From assembly GCA_013399015.1 (NCBI GenBank), contig VWZX01008153.1, positions 310,001-374,000 on the forward strand: a stretch of 64,000 bases of DNA. The letters are read 5' to 3'. Positions 1 through 13,391 of this stretch are shown piece after piece. The first letter of the stretch is position 1; each line of letters starts with the position of its first letter. Both the position numbers and the translations under genes were made by a program. This DNA comes from Galbula dea. Taxonomy: Eukaryota; Chordata; Aves; Piciformes; Galbulidae. A model generated the notes under the pieces. That model had not been told where the DNA came from. It did not search any database and worked only from the letters and a program-made list of their open reading frames with translations.

Positions 1-3000
1 AGCAGAAAAAAAGACTTGAAAAGTCAAGAGCTGGAAATAGTTGTTTTTCTGATGTAAATAGGTCCCTCTTTTTTTTTTTTTTCCAAACTAGTAATGCAGA
101 CAGACTTTTCAATTATTAGAAAGCAAATTACTTCAACTCAAAGAAAATAATCTAATCAGAAGAACTGAAATATTTGTCTCTGCTCAAAACAAATTAACAG
201 CTGCCAAGTACAGCTTTGCACTTTTATTTCTTGTTGTGGTAGCTGTACCTCTGACAAATTTGGACAGAAAAAACCCAAACAACCTAAAACTCCCCCATAA
301 TCTGACTTTGACCATTTCCACTACAGTTGTAATAGAGATAACTCTTAAAAGCAGCAGTTAACCAAATCCAAAATGTATTCACCCTCATTCATTACAAGAT
401 AGGCTCCTATTGCTACAAAGAAATTAGGGAGGAATACAAGAGCCAGACAGCAAATCCTACTTCCATTTTTCCTGATACTGCTTATACCATCTTCAAACAA
501 CATTTGTTCTTAACAGACTCACTCTGCCACTTCCATGATATCCTACATACTAGTCCTGCACCAATTCCAGATTAATTTCTTCACCTCCTTGAAATATTAA
601 ATAAAAGTCTTGTTACCATAATTTCTCTGAAAACCCTATTTCCAGTTGCACAAGGCAATTTTTAAGCAAAGCAATGACATGATCTACAGTATAATGCAAG
701 AGTTCTTGTATAAGTTAATGCTGATTGCAATATCTCTCTAAACTGATAGTACCTTCAACCCTCATTACAAGTTTGAGAAGTTTCTGCCTGCTTTAACAAT
801 TTACAAATAGCATCACTGAAAGTCAAAAAGAAAAATCAACTCCATTACTGAGCAATGACTACAAAAGGCTCTCTCCTCCCATAATTTAAAAACAAGATGC
901 AAAGAGTTCCCATTCCTCAGCTTGATGCAGTCTCTCAGGTAGCCCAAGCTTAAATCATTGCAGGCTGTGAAACACAACCAACCCCACTTAGAAGCTAACA
1001 GAACATCATTGCTTTGATCAAGATATTTTTTCTACTTTTATCTCTTCCCTCTACAAAATTGCAAGATTTTCACATAACTTACATAGGATCTCAAAAATGT
1101 TTTGAAGCAGCAGGCTCCAAAAGATTATAATGAAGAGGATAAAGCACTGGCATTTGAAATGACTACTGAATTTGATAGCACTTTTTGTTGTTTTGAACCA
1201 CCAAGTGAGCAATCAGAGGCAACAGAAATCCCGAATTTCTTGTTAGACAGGTTTGGCAATCTCACCTGAAGCTGAACAAAAACCACAACAGAGTCGGCTC
1301 TATTCCAAAAAGTAAAGCAAAGTATCTTTTGTGCTTAGCTTAGGATGCAGGAATGAAGAGCACTTAAGGAAAAAGTTCAGATTTTTTCTGTTGTCTAGGT
1401 ATTACTTCGATTTTGAAAGTGAAGCGAAATGCAAGTGTTTCAGGTAAGAGATTTGGAGTGGGGGTGGTCCTTGAAAGAGGCATAAAGAGCAATGCATTAT
1501 ATACATTATACACATGTATTTAAAACTAAAAATCTCACTACTGGCAGTGAGAGGGCCAAAAAGACACTGTTCCATTTCATTTATATTTAAACACAAGTCA
1601 CTTTACCCATACTACTAGATATCTCTCAACTAAATAATTCCAAGACTTCACCTTTGATGCTGTTTACTATGCACTACACATTGCACTCAGCGAGAAAATT
1701 ACCCAGATTTAATGGGTTTGTTGTCAGTTTATGTGCTTTTAAGAACAAAACTTTTCTTAAGCACTGTTTGTGCCAGGGAAAGTTTTAACCCAGGGACATG
1801 GCAATTTCAACTTCCAGAAAAAAAAAAACAACCTCTAAACCAAATTCTATTTAGTAATTGAATTATCAGACAGATATAAGCTGCAGAAAAAGAAATATCA
1901 GGCACAGTACAAAACTATATAGAAGTCAAAACACCTTTTCTAGCAGTGTTATCATAATTCACAGTGATTCCTTCTAGATTCATCTCCACACTACTTCAAG
2001 GCAAGGTTTAAATGCTCTGCCAATTGTCAGTTCATTTTTATCTATGTTTGGGCAAAAGGAGGGACCTAAGCAGGAGACAGACTGTATAGCAGAGATCAGA
2101 ATATACTAGCATGTTCTTCAGCCTGGTGCAGGCCCTTGGTATGCTGTATAAAAGAATAAGAAACCCTAAGTCAGCATTTTTTACTGATCACCAACTACAG
2201 ACAGATGGCCCAAGACTCCCAGTGATGAGTAAGTATTTAGGCTCCCAAACTCTTCAAACCAATTGTATAACAATTTTAACAACTACCTCCTGGCTGATCA
2301 AAGATAACTTTAGTGACCTACAGTCATTCACTATAATTTAAGTATTCATAGTATTTAACATATTTGTATTAGTAACACTAATATTACGTATTAGTATTAA
2401 ATACATTGAGTGATTCACTAAAATTCAGCCAACTAAAAGATTTATTGGTTCATAACTGAAATGCTTTTAACTCTGCAGATACAATAAAAAAGATGGATCA
2501 ATCTGTAAAAGCTAGAATTTTATTAACTAAACAAAGTAACATGTATGCTTTATTAACAGAACAAAATCTCAAGTGTTTCAGAACAGGTAAGTAACTGATA
2601 CTCATATCAAGCACAGAAGATAGAGACTGCACCAAAAAAATATCAGAACTGGTTATATGAATTTCTAATGAAGTTTAACTTTCATCATTATTCTGATTAA
2701 AATTAATTTTTAAACATTTGATGTTATGACATTGATTGCTCAAAAAAAATTTGTTTGCAATTCTCTTTTTCAATCTTCTAAATCAAACTTTATTAAAGAT
2801 TTCAACCAAGAAGTTTTAAATTTATCTAGGGGATTTTCTTTGTACATGGAAAAATACAGAAGAAAGAAGCCTTACAAAATGGTGTGGCCAATATATATAA
2901 ACAACCAACAAGATCCCCAACAGTCTTAGCCAGCTTTGCTCTCTCCATCAACAAACCAAGTTACCCTTTTCAATATCTGGATCAAAAGGATTTGTATTCT

Positions 3001-6000
3001 TCCCCACAGGTATTTGGGAGCCCCACTTGCTTATACTTGTGCTTACAACTTTTTATTTTGAAGTGAGCTCTCTGTCCTTTTTATAAACCAGATCCATTGC
3101 AAAAAAGTGTTGAAGATGATGTTACCTATTTTTTTTTTTTTTACACATCCCAAAAGATATGATCAAAACCGATAAATGTTAGACATTAATCAACAGCTGC
3201 ATTATCTGTGGAATTTAACATAAAATTAGAGAATAAAAAATACAAAATGACAGAATTTTTCTAGTAGTACAACAATTTTTTTGCAGGTTTATTGAATTTC
3301 AGCAGTCCTCCTTATTAGTGAGTAGAAAAGAATGTACAAGTTTCCATGAAGTACTGTGAGGGCTACTATGGGGAAAGTTCAGCCAGATCCAATACAGCAT
3401 TTTAAATCCAAACACCTTTGTTTACTAGGGCCCCTCTTACCTAGTGTAGCACACCAAAATGTTTACAGTTAATAAAACAAAACTAGATCTTTAATTATTT
3501 TTTTCTACTAATCATGATTTGTAATAGATTCCAGAAAAGAAAATAAAACAACAGGAAGCTGATTTTGAAGGGTAAGTTGCTTGGCAATGTATCTTTCCTC
3601 ACAAATAATTGTTCTAAGTGACTGCAGAGAAAGCCAGAAAGACCCAAGCATCTGAAGCCTCCTGAATATGCAAGTGTTTTTTAATTGTTTCTATAAAGCA
3701 CTGGACCATCACAGGTCAGAAAGGCATTCAAAATGCTGTCTAAAAGCAGGTTTTTATTCCACAGATTTCAAACAAGTATTTATAGGTCAAGTTTTATAGG
3801 TCTGGAGCACAAAGATACAACTTCACAACAACTATTCAAGCAGACATCTCTGTTCTACCCAGTACTGGGAAGTAGGAATCTTTCCCAAAGTTTTACCAGA
3901 GAGCCTGTGCTATCAAGTTCCCATTCCCAAACGTCTACTTCTGAAGGCGACAACCGATGCAACCTCTTCCCCACCAACATCGCTGTCAGAGAATAACATC
4001 CCTTCAAGGAAATTCAAGAGTGAGTGAATAGAGAGAAACAGCTATCTTCTACATTCAGAGAAAAGAAGGCAAGGAAAGGAGAGAAGGTGGAAGTGTTGAA
4101 ATTTAGGTATTTACTTACTGAAACACAGAAAAAACACACATACAGGCACCACGTTGGCCAAAATCCCAGCAGTCAGGGCTGTTGAGCTTTTTTTCCAGCT
4201 GGCATTTGCCTCAAGCTTCACAGGAGTTTTCTCCTTCTCTCGCATGCACACAGAGAACACTGAAGATCTCTGAACTGCCAACCAAAGTGTATCTCAGGTT
4301 TAATGAGTGTAATTCATTATAATAAGAGCCAGCGTAACATAAACATATGCAGGAAAAACAGGCTCAGCACAGCACCACAATAGACACTAGTTTTGATCCA
4401 GTACAACACCACACTTGCAGACCACAGGAAAAGAAACCAAGTGTGTGCAATTCCATTAAGTAAAAGCAAAACAATATGCACCAGGTAGAATTTGGACCCA
4501 TGGAAGTTCTACTGAATACTGGCTACTCCAAGCAGACTTTTCTGTTGAAAAGTTCACAGGGTACCCGCATACCAGTTCAGATGTTTTTGGAAGTGTCCCT
4601 CAGTTCCAGTTACTGCAGCACATGGCTACAGAAACAGAGAAGAGAAAGAGAACCAGCCCAACACCCTGACACAACAGGAAGAGGAAATACTGGTACAGGT
4701 TCCAAAATAATTCTGAAGAGCACACATCAGTTCAGTTACCTCTTGTTACCAAGAGAGGAGGGGTTGGGATAAAAAGCACATTACTATATAAAGTAATGCA
4801 GCAGCCACCTACGTAAGTTCTGATTGATCAGCATTTCCTTGTTTTTTCACCACCCTTCACACATCGTAGGTGCCAAACATCAAAGACCACAGAGGGATTT
4901 CACTTCACATTAATAACATCATAAAGTATGTGTTAGTTTAACCTTTATTATTAACCCCATCACAAACTAAGGCCAAAGTTAGGGAAGAAATATTACCACT
5001 TCCAAAGCCAAAATCCAAAACCAAGAAACACAAACTAGAGAAGTTAACATCGTTGCTTTGATGATTTGTTACTAATTTGTTAAAAGGTATCAAAAAGCTT
5101 AAATGTCTTCAATGTACTTCTAATGGATTTAAATAGTTCATCATCTAAAAACTTACATATGGATTCTTTAGTATTTTTTTAATATTGCCCAATAATTTTT
5201 ACAAGTGTTTAAAAACTTGGTAAAGGTTAAAAAAAAAAAAAAATCAGTGAGTTCCCTCACAGCTTCCAGTCTTAGTATAAAGTATTCAAGGTACTAGCCA
5301 ATTTAGAAACACACTTCAGGAACTAGACAGCTCAAAATACCAACCACAGACCTCACAGTCAAAATGAGACTTTATAAGCCCAGTAATTCCTAACATTCAC
5401 ATTTGATATTCTACCTGCTAGGCTAACGTTGGAACAGGTTCTTAAGCCAGGGGTAACAGGCCCTGCCAGACCTGCACACGAACATGTTTTCACAGGGTGA
5501 ACTTTTGCCACCCTTCCCTCTGGGAGAAATTCCACTGAGTTTGCTCCTAGGAAATCAGCTCCCACTCCTACTACTTTAACTGACTTTCTACTTCCCCTGC
5601 TCCTTTCTGCCTGTTTTAGCCTCCACTCCTCCCCCTTCTGCAAATGCTCCCACCCTTTTAGCCTCCTCCAGCACACCACCATCCTCCATCCTCTCCTTCC
5701 ACATCTACCTCTTAAGCTCCTTTTTGGATGCAGTCCTACCTCTCCTTCTCTGACCCACACCCATTTCTTCCTGTGTCTAGAATTCTTCCACCTCCACATC
5801 CAGGTTCAGCATTGCAGTGTTTTTTGCTCTTGAAATACTTTAGTGAAATAAAAAAAGTACATGTTAAAAATGGATAATAAATTTGCAGGCATTCCTACAA
5901 AGTTCTCCTTTTCTGAACAGCTTTGCTCACTACAAAGGTAAAAGGCAAAGGTTGGTTTGTTGCAATGTTAGGTCCCAGTTCACCCATCCAGCCATATGCC

Positions 6001-9000
6001 ATTATTCAACCCAGAGGTCCTACCATATAAGAAAGAACAGAATGAAAGCCAAGAATAAACTGCAGTCTTTCCTTAATTTCAGTAAAATAAAGGTTAGAGG
6101 TAACAAGAAAAGAACTAAATTTCTGGGAGGAACACTGTGATTCACATTGTTGGAGGAAAACAGTCTGATCTGTTCCAAATTAATTCCATTTTTCCTTTCA
6201 GAGAGGGCTTGTCTGCAAACGTGACTAGTTTTTTTTCTCTGATTTTTCTGGGGAAAGTCTCAGCTGAATGGGAGAAGATCTTTAGAATGCACATAAAAGA
6301 CAAAGGTTCAAACAAAAAGCTGAATTGTCAATGAGCACAGGTTTATTTTAGTAAACAGAAACTCACTCAAGGTTGAAAAAGATCTCATCCCTTTAGATCA
6401 CTTAATAAATTTTTCTTACCTTCCCAATTTTTAAGCTACATGCCTACAATAAGCAACTCTACAATGATGAAAGTCTCTAAAGAAAGCATAACAAAACCTC
6501 TACTTGATGCAGCAGTAAAGTCACCTCAGTTTTGGCCTGGGTTTGCCAACATTGCTTCAGCAAGCAACAGGCAAAAAACTGTTCTGCATTGGTGCCTAAT
6601 GACTACATAGTCACCATGAGGTCCTAAAAACATCAAGCTGAAAATTCACATTGATCTTAAGAGGTGAGGAGTCTGGAGCATGTGACCAGGTACGTCTTGT
6701 CTACTGACAAATATCATACTGGGATTGGCACATGCGTCTATTTCCTTATGCACTTATAAATAATGTAAGTAACTTAAGTCTCCCATACTACTATCCAGCT
6801 TAAATCTGTTTTAAGAATAAAGCCCTTAAACTTTCAGAGCTCAACGAATGCTCAATACACTAAATATAATAACCAGGCCAGTAAAGTTTTCTAAGCAAAA
6901 CAAAGTATAATTTCTTTTTTTTAGCATGTTGTGCCATCATTTTCAAACTGAGTTTTCCCATATGTGGTTTTCTTCATAATACAGAAGATTCAATAGTTAA
7001 CTGTTGATAAACTAATTAATAAAGATTGTATTTTAATATGTTGATTCTACAGCCCTATAGCCCTATATTCCAGGTAAAAGTTTAGTTATTGTATAAAGAT
7101 TATACCCAACCCAGCATTACTTCAGCAAATTTTATTGACAGAGTTCCCAGCAAGCGATGAAGAGCTACCTGTCCACATTTCTCACGTTAAGTAAACAAAA
7201 ATGCTTTCTCACTCCCAAAGAGACAAAACACTTCAACAATGTAACCACATCTCAAGAGAACATGCAAATATTTATGACATTACCTTTTTTTTTTTACTCC
7301 AAACAAGCAACACCTTTTGTCATTGCATTTACAAGGCATGGGGAGGATGTAGGGAAAGGATTCTGTCATTACCAAATATTAGATTTCTTCTACTAATCCA
7401 AATAAACTGCAAAAAAAGGTCACAGTCTTAGCCAGCATCAACTCCAAAACAAAACCACCTTATGCAGTGGAAATAACTATCTATCCCTGCTTCAGAATAT
7501 ATTTCTTTCTTAAAGCTAGAACAAATTCAATATGACGGGTAAAAAAAAAAAGTGTGTAGTCACCCTCTGATATTTACTTATTCTGAAAATGAGTGCACAC
7601 ATCCCAAGAAAAAGAGTGTCCTTTAAAAATCACATTTCAATGCAGTCTGTATCCTGAGTCATTTGTTTGAAATGCCAGCCCAAGGAATGTTAAGATTTAG
7701 GTGCCGATTATCTCTGCGATGTTATCCCAATTTGATTATACACTGTTTACTACATCAAAGCCAGAAAAAGCACAGTAATAGATTCAGAGACACACCCACT
7801 TGGAACACTGAAGACCTATTATTAAAGAACCACAAGAATGATTTTCAAAAGGTTTTTTACTTTCAAACACAGTCTAGCACAAGATCTTACCATAAAGCAA
7901 GGTGTTTAAATATTTTTATTCAACCCATGTATTTGAAGCTGTGTCTCAGAAATTAGTTGACATTATTTATATGATCAGGAAACTTGACTATCCTTCTTGC
8001 CTAACTCTCTTATTGGACACATTACAGAAATCCAACAACCACGCATCTATACTGAGCCATTAACATTCATTCCCTTGAAACTCATACTGGAACATAAACC
8101 AACCTATTTCTTTCAGACCTCATCATGAGCAAGTTTTCCATACTTTTAGGTTTAACATAGTTATATTATGATGTAATCAACATAATAAACCAAATTTAGG
8201 AACACACTTCAGGAAACATTTAGCAAATCAGCACACACAAATGAGCAGGCTGCAATTAAAAATCCACATGTGGGGGTGCCTGTATAGCACAAGGTAACAA
8301 CAACCTGTGCTGTTTCCCACTCATGCAGGAGCACCCTAGTAGTTTAGATTCAGACAACTAGAATTATTATAATCAACACAACGTCCAGAGTTACATGGCC
8401 TAGGATTATAAGATAGTCATTATAATGTTGTCACCGTCTTCATTAGCTCTCATCTTCTGTAGCACCAGTAGGGCTGAATGCTAGACAGCTTTAAAAGGAG
8501 AAGCTACTATTGGGCAGAAGTTTAAATTCAGCCTGAGAGGCTACACAACAAACACGTTATTTAACTAAGGATGCCAAACTGGTCCTACCACGGGAACCTG
8601 TCAGCAGGCTTGACAGCACTATACCTGCTATCCTCCTACATCTATCAAATCACAGAGAAGTGTTGTTTGTGCAACATGTTTGCAAAGATGCAGCATAACT
8701 TTCAAATCTCAACAGAGCTGTTTACTGTTGGCTATTAGCAAAACAATCAGCTTAATTTATATCCTAACAGTTATGATAACACTTTGAACACAAGATCTTG
8801 TAAGGACAAGAGTACACAAACAACTTACCGCTTGGTAAGTTTCTGCATAAGCACATCAGTCACTTTACAACAGCTGTCCACACTTTTATTTTTTTACTCA
8901 AGTTGCCATTTTCCAGTTGCTATAGCTAGCACATTATTCATAGGTTTAGTCTATAAGAACAGGTTCCATCCAAAAGACTGAAGGAATTTCTTTTTATATT

Positions 9001-10317
9001 ATATACCCACACAAAGACAGCTTTCTTGAATTTTCACTTGTCTTCATTTAATAGTCTGAACAGAACACCGGAGGTGAAATCCTTAGTACATTCCTGTCCT
9101 CAGCCTGGGGTAGTTCTAGTCAGCTGCTATACAACACTAGTGTAATGTAAATTACAAGGCGGCAGAACAAAAGAGTAAAGCAAACCTGTCACCTATTAAG
9201 GGGAAGTTCCCTTCTAGAGAGCACAGTACTAGTTCTGACCAGATTTTTGGAGCGTTATCCTTCATCATATTTTTTACATTTTGTTTACCATCAAATCAAA
9301 CACATTCCTGTATAAAATAAACCATGCAACACATATGCAACACACAATGTCTCCAATGCAACTTAGAACAGCTACCTTTTGCTCAACATCAAGACACAGA
9401 AAAACCTACCCACAGCCTACAGCCTCTATGACTATTTGTAACCTTCACTCACTGAAGTTAACCCACTATGACATTATCCACTTAAAGATGGCAAACCAAA
9501 CACACAGTGTGGGAGTAAAAACTCCTGAATGAATCTAGAAAACCATGCAAATTGTTAAATAACAGAAAAAGCAGCATATTAAGCAGGCAAGTATACATAG
9601 GTGCCACTTTAAAAGTCTCCAGATAAGGATGGTCTGACTAACTGGAGAGGAAAAGCTTGTAATACAGACTTCGTACAGGTCTGATCAGCACAACCTCTGG
9701 ACTTCTCTGTAAGAGCTCTATTTCCATATCTCTCATTCAAAAAGACAATACACACAGTAAGCCTACCACAGTGGACACACTCCTCAAAACAGACTGAAAT
9801 CTGAATAAAAAAATTCAAGGAAAATCACTGCTAGAAGCAGAAACAAGAGGTCTGCGAGAAAAAGTCACATTAAACCTTCAGAGTGGCTTTAAACAACATA
9901 ATTCCCAGAGAACAGTGCTGAACCAAGACCTTTCTTCCAGTGACAAAGCAAGATCTTGCCTTTCTGAAAGCATTCAGGGCATAACAGCATATACACAGGA
10001 GTGTCAGACAAAGTCAAGGTATTCTTGACTTGCAAGGACATTTGTTGCTAGATGGTTACACTCACAGAAATTTCATCCAAATCTGCATCCTTAAGAAGCT
10101 TTAATTACAAGTATTAACACAAAAAGCTCAAGAAATTGTTTTAGCCATGCAGGATTCAGTAAACAAAGGAGTACATAGACTATGACATGCTTGAATACTC
10201 CTTTTAGATTTATAGCAGAACATTTAAATTGAGTTTGGAATACATCCAGGATTACAGCAACATTGAGACAAACTCATTGAAAATTATAGTATTGTGACAG
10301 ATAAACATTCAACTTAC
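1..10317 (-). other. PLEKHA5: Intron of PLEKHA5 downstream of the WW-domain exon (partial)
   Basis: This stretch lies 3' (in gene orientation) of the recognisable PLEKHA5 exon and should be the start of the following intron. In known PLEKHA5 the next exon continues the second WW domain (HNERK...) toward the PH domain. I looked for that continuation on the minus strand by eye and did not find it, so the intron probably runs off the left edge. I see no CR1 copy here. The content is AT-rich single-copy-looking DNA with short homopolymers (T run near 66-82, T run near 3129-3142, A run near 5229-5243) and a pyrimidine-rich patch at about 5535-5800. Open frames in it are short and resemble no family I know. 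The plus strand looks richer in A and C than in T and G, which would fit long-term minus-strand transcription. That is an impression, not a count. Confidence 0.7.
5535..5800. repeat. Pyrimidine-rich tract within the intron
   Basis: The plus strand here is dominated by C and T (repeated cctcc, cttcc, ctcc words) over about 260 bases, in contrast to the A-rich flanks. The complementary purine-rich strand gives an Arg/Lys/Trp-rich open frame of 146 codons (5359-5799, minus), which is a composition artefact and not a recognisable protein. The tract could be an old low-complexity region or a degraded repeat. No function can be assigned. Confidence 0.45.
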
Positions 10318-10375
10318 TTTACATAATATCTTGCACCTTCAAAAGTATAAGCTTCCTCCCATCCTGTGGGTAAGT
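10318..10375 (-). CDS. PLEKHA5: PLEKHA5 internal exon, start of second WW domain
   Basis: On the minus strand a pyrimidine-rich acceptor (ttgttttccag) is followed by 58 exon bases and a consensus donor (gtaagt). The exon reads (G)AC then 18 codons, LPTGWEEAYTFEGARYYV, then AA. With flanking bases supplied by neighbouring exons this is D-LPTGWEEAYTFEGARYYV-N, phase 1 in and phase 2 out. It matches from memory the start of the second WW domain of PLEKHA5, whose human form has I in place of the last V. The paralogue PLEKHA7 differs much more here (DLPRGWEEGFTEEGASYF). Visible family features are the LP-GW opening with the first signature Trp and the central aromatic pair YY. PLEKHA5 is a cytoplasmic or membrane-associated scaffold with tandem WW domains followed by a phosphoinositide-binding PH domain. 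The WW domains of this subfamily bind PDZD11 at junctional sites. Exon identity is strong. The rest of the gene is not visible here. Confidence 0.93.
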
Positions 10376-12306
10376 CTGGAAAACAAGTAGCAAAACATTT
10401 CAATTAACTTTTGAAATTATGCTAGCCATTCTGGTCTACTCCCTAAAACTAAGGTAGTTAAAATGCTGTGTACCTGATTCCACATGTTGAAAGCTTTAGA
10501 CCTACAAACAAGTATTTTAGAACTGACTGACAATACTGCCTCTCAGTTTAAATTCTGTAAACCAAGAGAAACTACACAGATGAAAATCTGATTTGGATTT
10601 CTCATTCTCAAATAATAACAATAAGGGTTTAAGTGAGCCCTCATGTAGCAACGGTCCTTCCTTTGACCAGTAACTAGAACTCTCAGTAATCACCAGATCC
10701 CTTCTGCCTTGAATTCCAGTAGCATCACATTACCTGACAGGCAAACAGAGAACTAAACAAAAAAATCAATTTACTGAGTGTGCGTTACATGCAAGTCACA
10801 AGCATCTTAACAGACATGATATCAACTACACTGCAGAGCATTATTAGCATTATATTAGCATAATTCCAGCACTGTTGTGCCTAACAAGTGTTCCTGCAGT
10901 ATTTACAGCTCTACTCAATTTTACACAAAACCAATTTTCAGTTCAAATCTAGTGAAGGCAGAAGTGAGTACGTTTTCCTTCTTTACTATAGCTCTTACGA
11001 GATAGCAGTCCATATGTAAAAAAAGAACAAACCTCAAAAACAACCAAACACAACAAAACTAGACAACTAATAGTCTATTTCAAGTAACACCTTCCTGATG
11101 TAATACAAGCTCTGAAAATGTTGGGGACCTCTATGCAACTTTAGATATATCACTAACTCCTAAAAGTCTGCCCTGGTCAATAAAACCAGTAACTGATATG
11201 TAGCATTCACTCAATGAATTACAAATCAAGAATGCATTTCCTAATTAAAAATAAAAATATTCAGGCTGGGTCATACGATTCCCCTCTTTCAATTTACTTA
11301 TTTGCTCTGGCTGGTTTGTTTTTTTTTCTACACTCTTGTTTTCTCTAGAACAAAACCCAAGGTGTCTTTCGATAACAGCACAGGGCAAAGTACAGCAAAC
11401 AGGAAGTCTCTCTAGCAGAAGTATTTATGGCTGCTACAAGAACTTTGCAAAAAATACCTTTACAGTGCTGAATAACCCAAGGAATAAAAAGCACTTCAAT
11501 TCATAATGGAGGAGAAAGCTTTCCTTTTCTTCTAGTAAATATCTCACAGTATTATTTAATAAGGAGCTTGACAATAATATACACTTCCAAAAGAAGTGCT
11601 ATTCGGTCAAGAAGTCTTTTATTAAAGACATATTTTGAACATATTTTGACTAGGTTCCAAAACAATGGTCAGGGCAAAACAAGATATAAACCTCAGAATT
11701 AATCTGCTTGATTGCATCTGTGTATGGAGAGATTCATTAACGTACACCTGAATGAGGAAAACTAAAGGAACAGGTTTGTTTTGCAGGCATTTCAGTATGT
11801 GATTGATAAATCATGGTCAGTATATCCAAGGTCATGCCTCACTCTTGTCTTCAGAAATAAGTTTAATTTATGTGATAATAACTCTGCTATGTTGCATACA
11901 ATACTCCAGACACTAAAAAGCAAAACGCATTTCCTTTAGAAACCACTTAATGGCAGAAACAAATGAGACACTTAGAAAATTACTAGGAAATCCCCACCAG
12001 TCAGAGACACTGGTAGTAATTAAAAAAAAATATACAGTTTTAAAAAAGAATGAATACTCAGCTAATGTTGCCATCCAACAAAAGCAAAGCACTTCACATA
12101 CACCTGCCCCTATGCATACTGCTGTAGAGGAAGGCCAGTTTCTCAATTAATCTGAATACTGAAAGGAGGGGAAAGAGGAGCCTGATAGTGATCAGTAGTT
12201 CTATCTCCTGGTATTAAATGACTTCTTACAATCCACAGACCTTCACTGCAAATCAAACTGCAAAACCAGACTGTGCTGTTTAAACTATTCACAACTCAAA
12301 AAACAA

Positions 12307-12320
12307 ACACACACACACAC
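12307..12320. repeat. CA dinucleotide microsatellite
   Basis: This is a run of seven AC/CA units followed immediately by an A run. It is a simple sequence repeat in intronic DNA and is probably length-polymorphic. No gene is associated with it. Confidence 0.85.
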
Positions 12321-13000
12321 AAAAAAAAGAGTAAGGCTACCCACAGTTTTCTAAAAGGCTGTTTCTGATTTCTTAATGCTTAAGTATTAACCAAACATAA
12401 AAAGCAAATAATCTGATATAGTCCAATTCACTTGCAGATTTTCCAGCGATTATCCAAGTGATTACATACATAAAAACAACTAAACTTATTACTACACTCC
12501 ACCACCTCCCAGTGGCATATGTAGCCTCTGTGCAATTCCAGCAGTCAGAGTTTGGCTCTAGGTCTCCAGAGTGTCTGCTGTAAATCCTCTTCCTCCAGCA
12601 CCTCCTGCTGCTACTTCTCCAGAGTGGAACAGCAGTAGCAAGGAAGACCGATTCCACCCTCTTCCCTCCAAGTTACTCCTTTTTGTTTCAGACCCTTTTC
12701 CTCCTACCTATTTCACCTTAGTCACGTAGAAACCACCTACACTCTGAGCCTAGATGGAAGTGAAGGGAGGAAAAGGGTTTCTAGGTGACTAGTCAAATAC
12801 ACCTCTACATTTCTAGTATAAATACCGTGGTTATATGTAGGTACTACCGGAAACAGAAATAAAATCAGTGGTTTAATGCTAAACCGAGAAAGGATGCTAT
12901 GCAGGTGAATAACCGGGGCAGCCTGAAAGAAGCACATGAGGCATGAAGCTGTCTCTAACGGTAACTACACAGTGTTATAGGGGTGAGACAAGGCAACAGG

Positions 13001-13033
<33 letters not shown>
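13001..13033. repeat. 33-base poly-A run at edge of CpG island
   Basis: Thirty-three consecutive A bases are followed by a purine-rich segment (ggcggggggagg, then aaagaaagagaaa). The run marks the transition from AT-rich intron to the GC-rich island. It is not preceded by a recognisable retroelement or a polyadenylation signal, so I read it as a simple repeat and not a retroposon tail. Length calls at such runs are often unreliable. Confidence 0.85.
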
Positions 13034-13036
<3 letters not shown>

Positions 13037-13260
13037 GGGGGGAGGAAAGAAAGAGAAATTACAGAGCGGGGAAAAAAAACGAGTGCAAAGGAAAGCGTTT
13101 TAAGAAAAAGATGAGGAGCATATCGATGGCAAGCTGGACAGGAAAGGCTGCATAGAAATGTCATCCTTGCTCAACCTCGGGGCAAACAACTGCGAGAAGT
13201 GAGGAGAGTGCGGAAAGCACGGGATGCGGAGTTGTCTCGGGTGGCTGCGGCGGCACTACG

Positions 13261-13391
13261 ATGGCTTCTACGACCGGGCGGCTTAGGGGCAACAAGGTGA
13301 AGCCAGAGGCGCTGCCCGCGGCAGGGGAAGGGACCGCGGGACTGAGCCCGCCCGGCGGCTGGGGCGGCCGAAGGAGCCCGAGGCTGGGGGT
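13261..13391 (+). other. Plus-strand open frame in CpG island, unrecognised
   Basis: An ATG with A at -3 and G at +4 (a good Kozak match) opens a frame starting MASTTGRLRGNKVKPEALP that stays open for 43 codons to the N gap. I do not recognise the protein. GC-rich DNA is poor in stop codons, so an open frame of this length is weak evidence. If PLEKHA5 exons 1-2 are in the gap, this segment is intron on the other strand. It could instead be the start of a divergent transcript. I do not call it a gene. Confidence 0.2.

Larger units (their letters stand above)
10376..13150 (-). other. PLEKHA5: Probable PLEKHA5 intron between N-terminal exons and WW exon
   Basis: This is DNA between the WW-domain exon and the CpG island, so the intron upstream of that exon. 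I searched the minus strand for the preceding exon of the family (EEAKSTTWLHP..., end of the first WW domain) and did not find it, which suggests it lies in the sequencing gap. The stretch holds a short CA repeat (about 12307-12320), a C/T-rich patch (about 12480-12740) and a long A run at its right end (13001-13033). A 94-codon minus-strand open frame at 12373-12657 resembles no known family and has no splice support. There is no CR1 copy. Confidence 0.6.

Noticed and set aside
2366..2395. AT-rich imperfect palindrome (actaatattacgtattagt)
   Set aside because: Short and AT-only. Such palindromes are expected by chance in AT-rich DNA.
5359..5799. 146-codon minus-strand frame rich in Arg, Lys and Trp
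   Set aside because: It is the complement of a pyrimidine-rich tract, with no domain, no splice sites and no conserved motif.
12373..12657. 94-codon minus-strand frame in the PLEKHA5 intron, examined as a candidate upstream exon
   Set aside because: It does not contain the expected TTWLHP segment of the first WW domain and resembles no known protein.
13001..13033. Poly-A run read as the tail of a processed pseudogene
   Set aside because: No recognisable coding or retroelement sequence precedes it and there is no AATAAA at the right distance.
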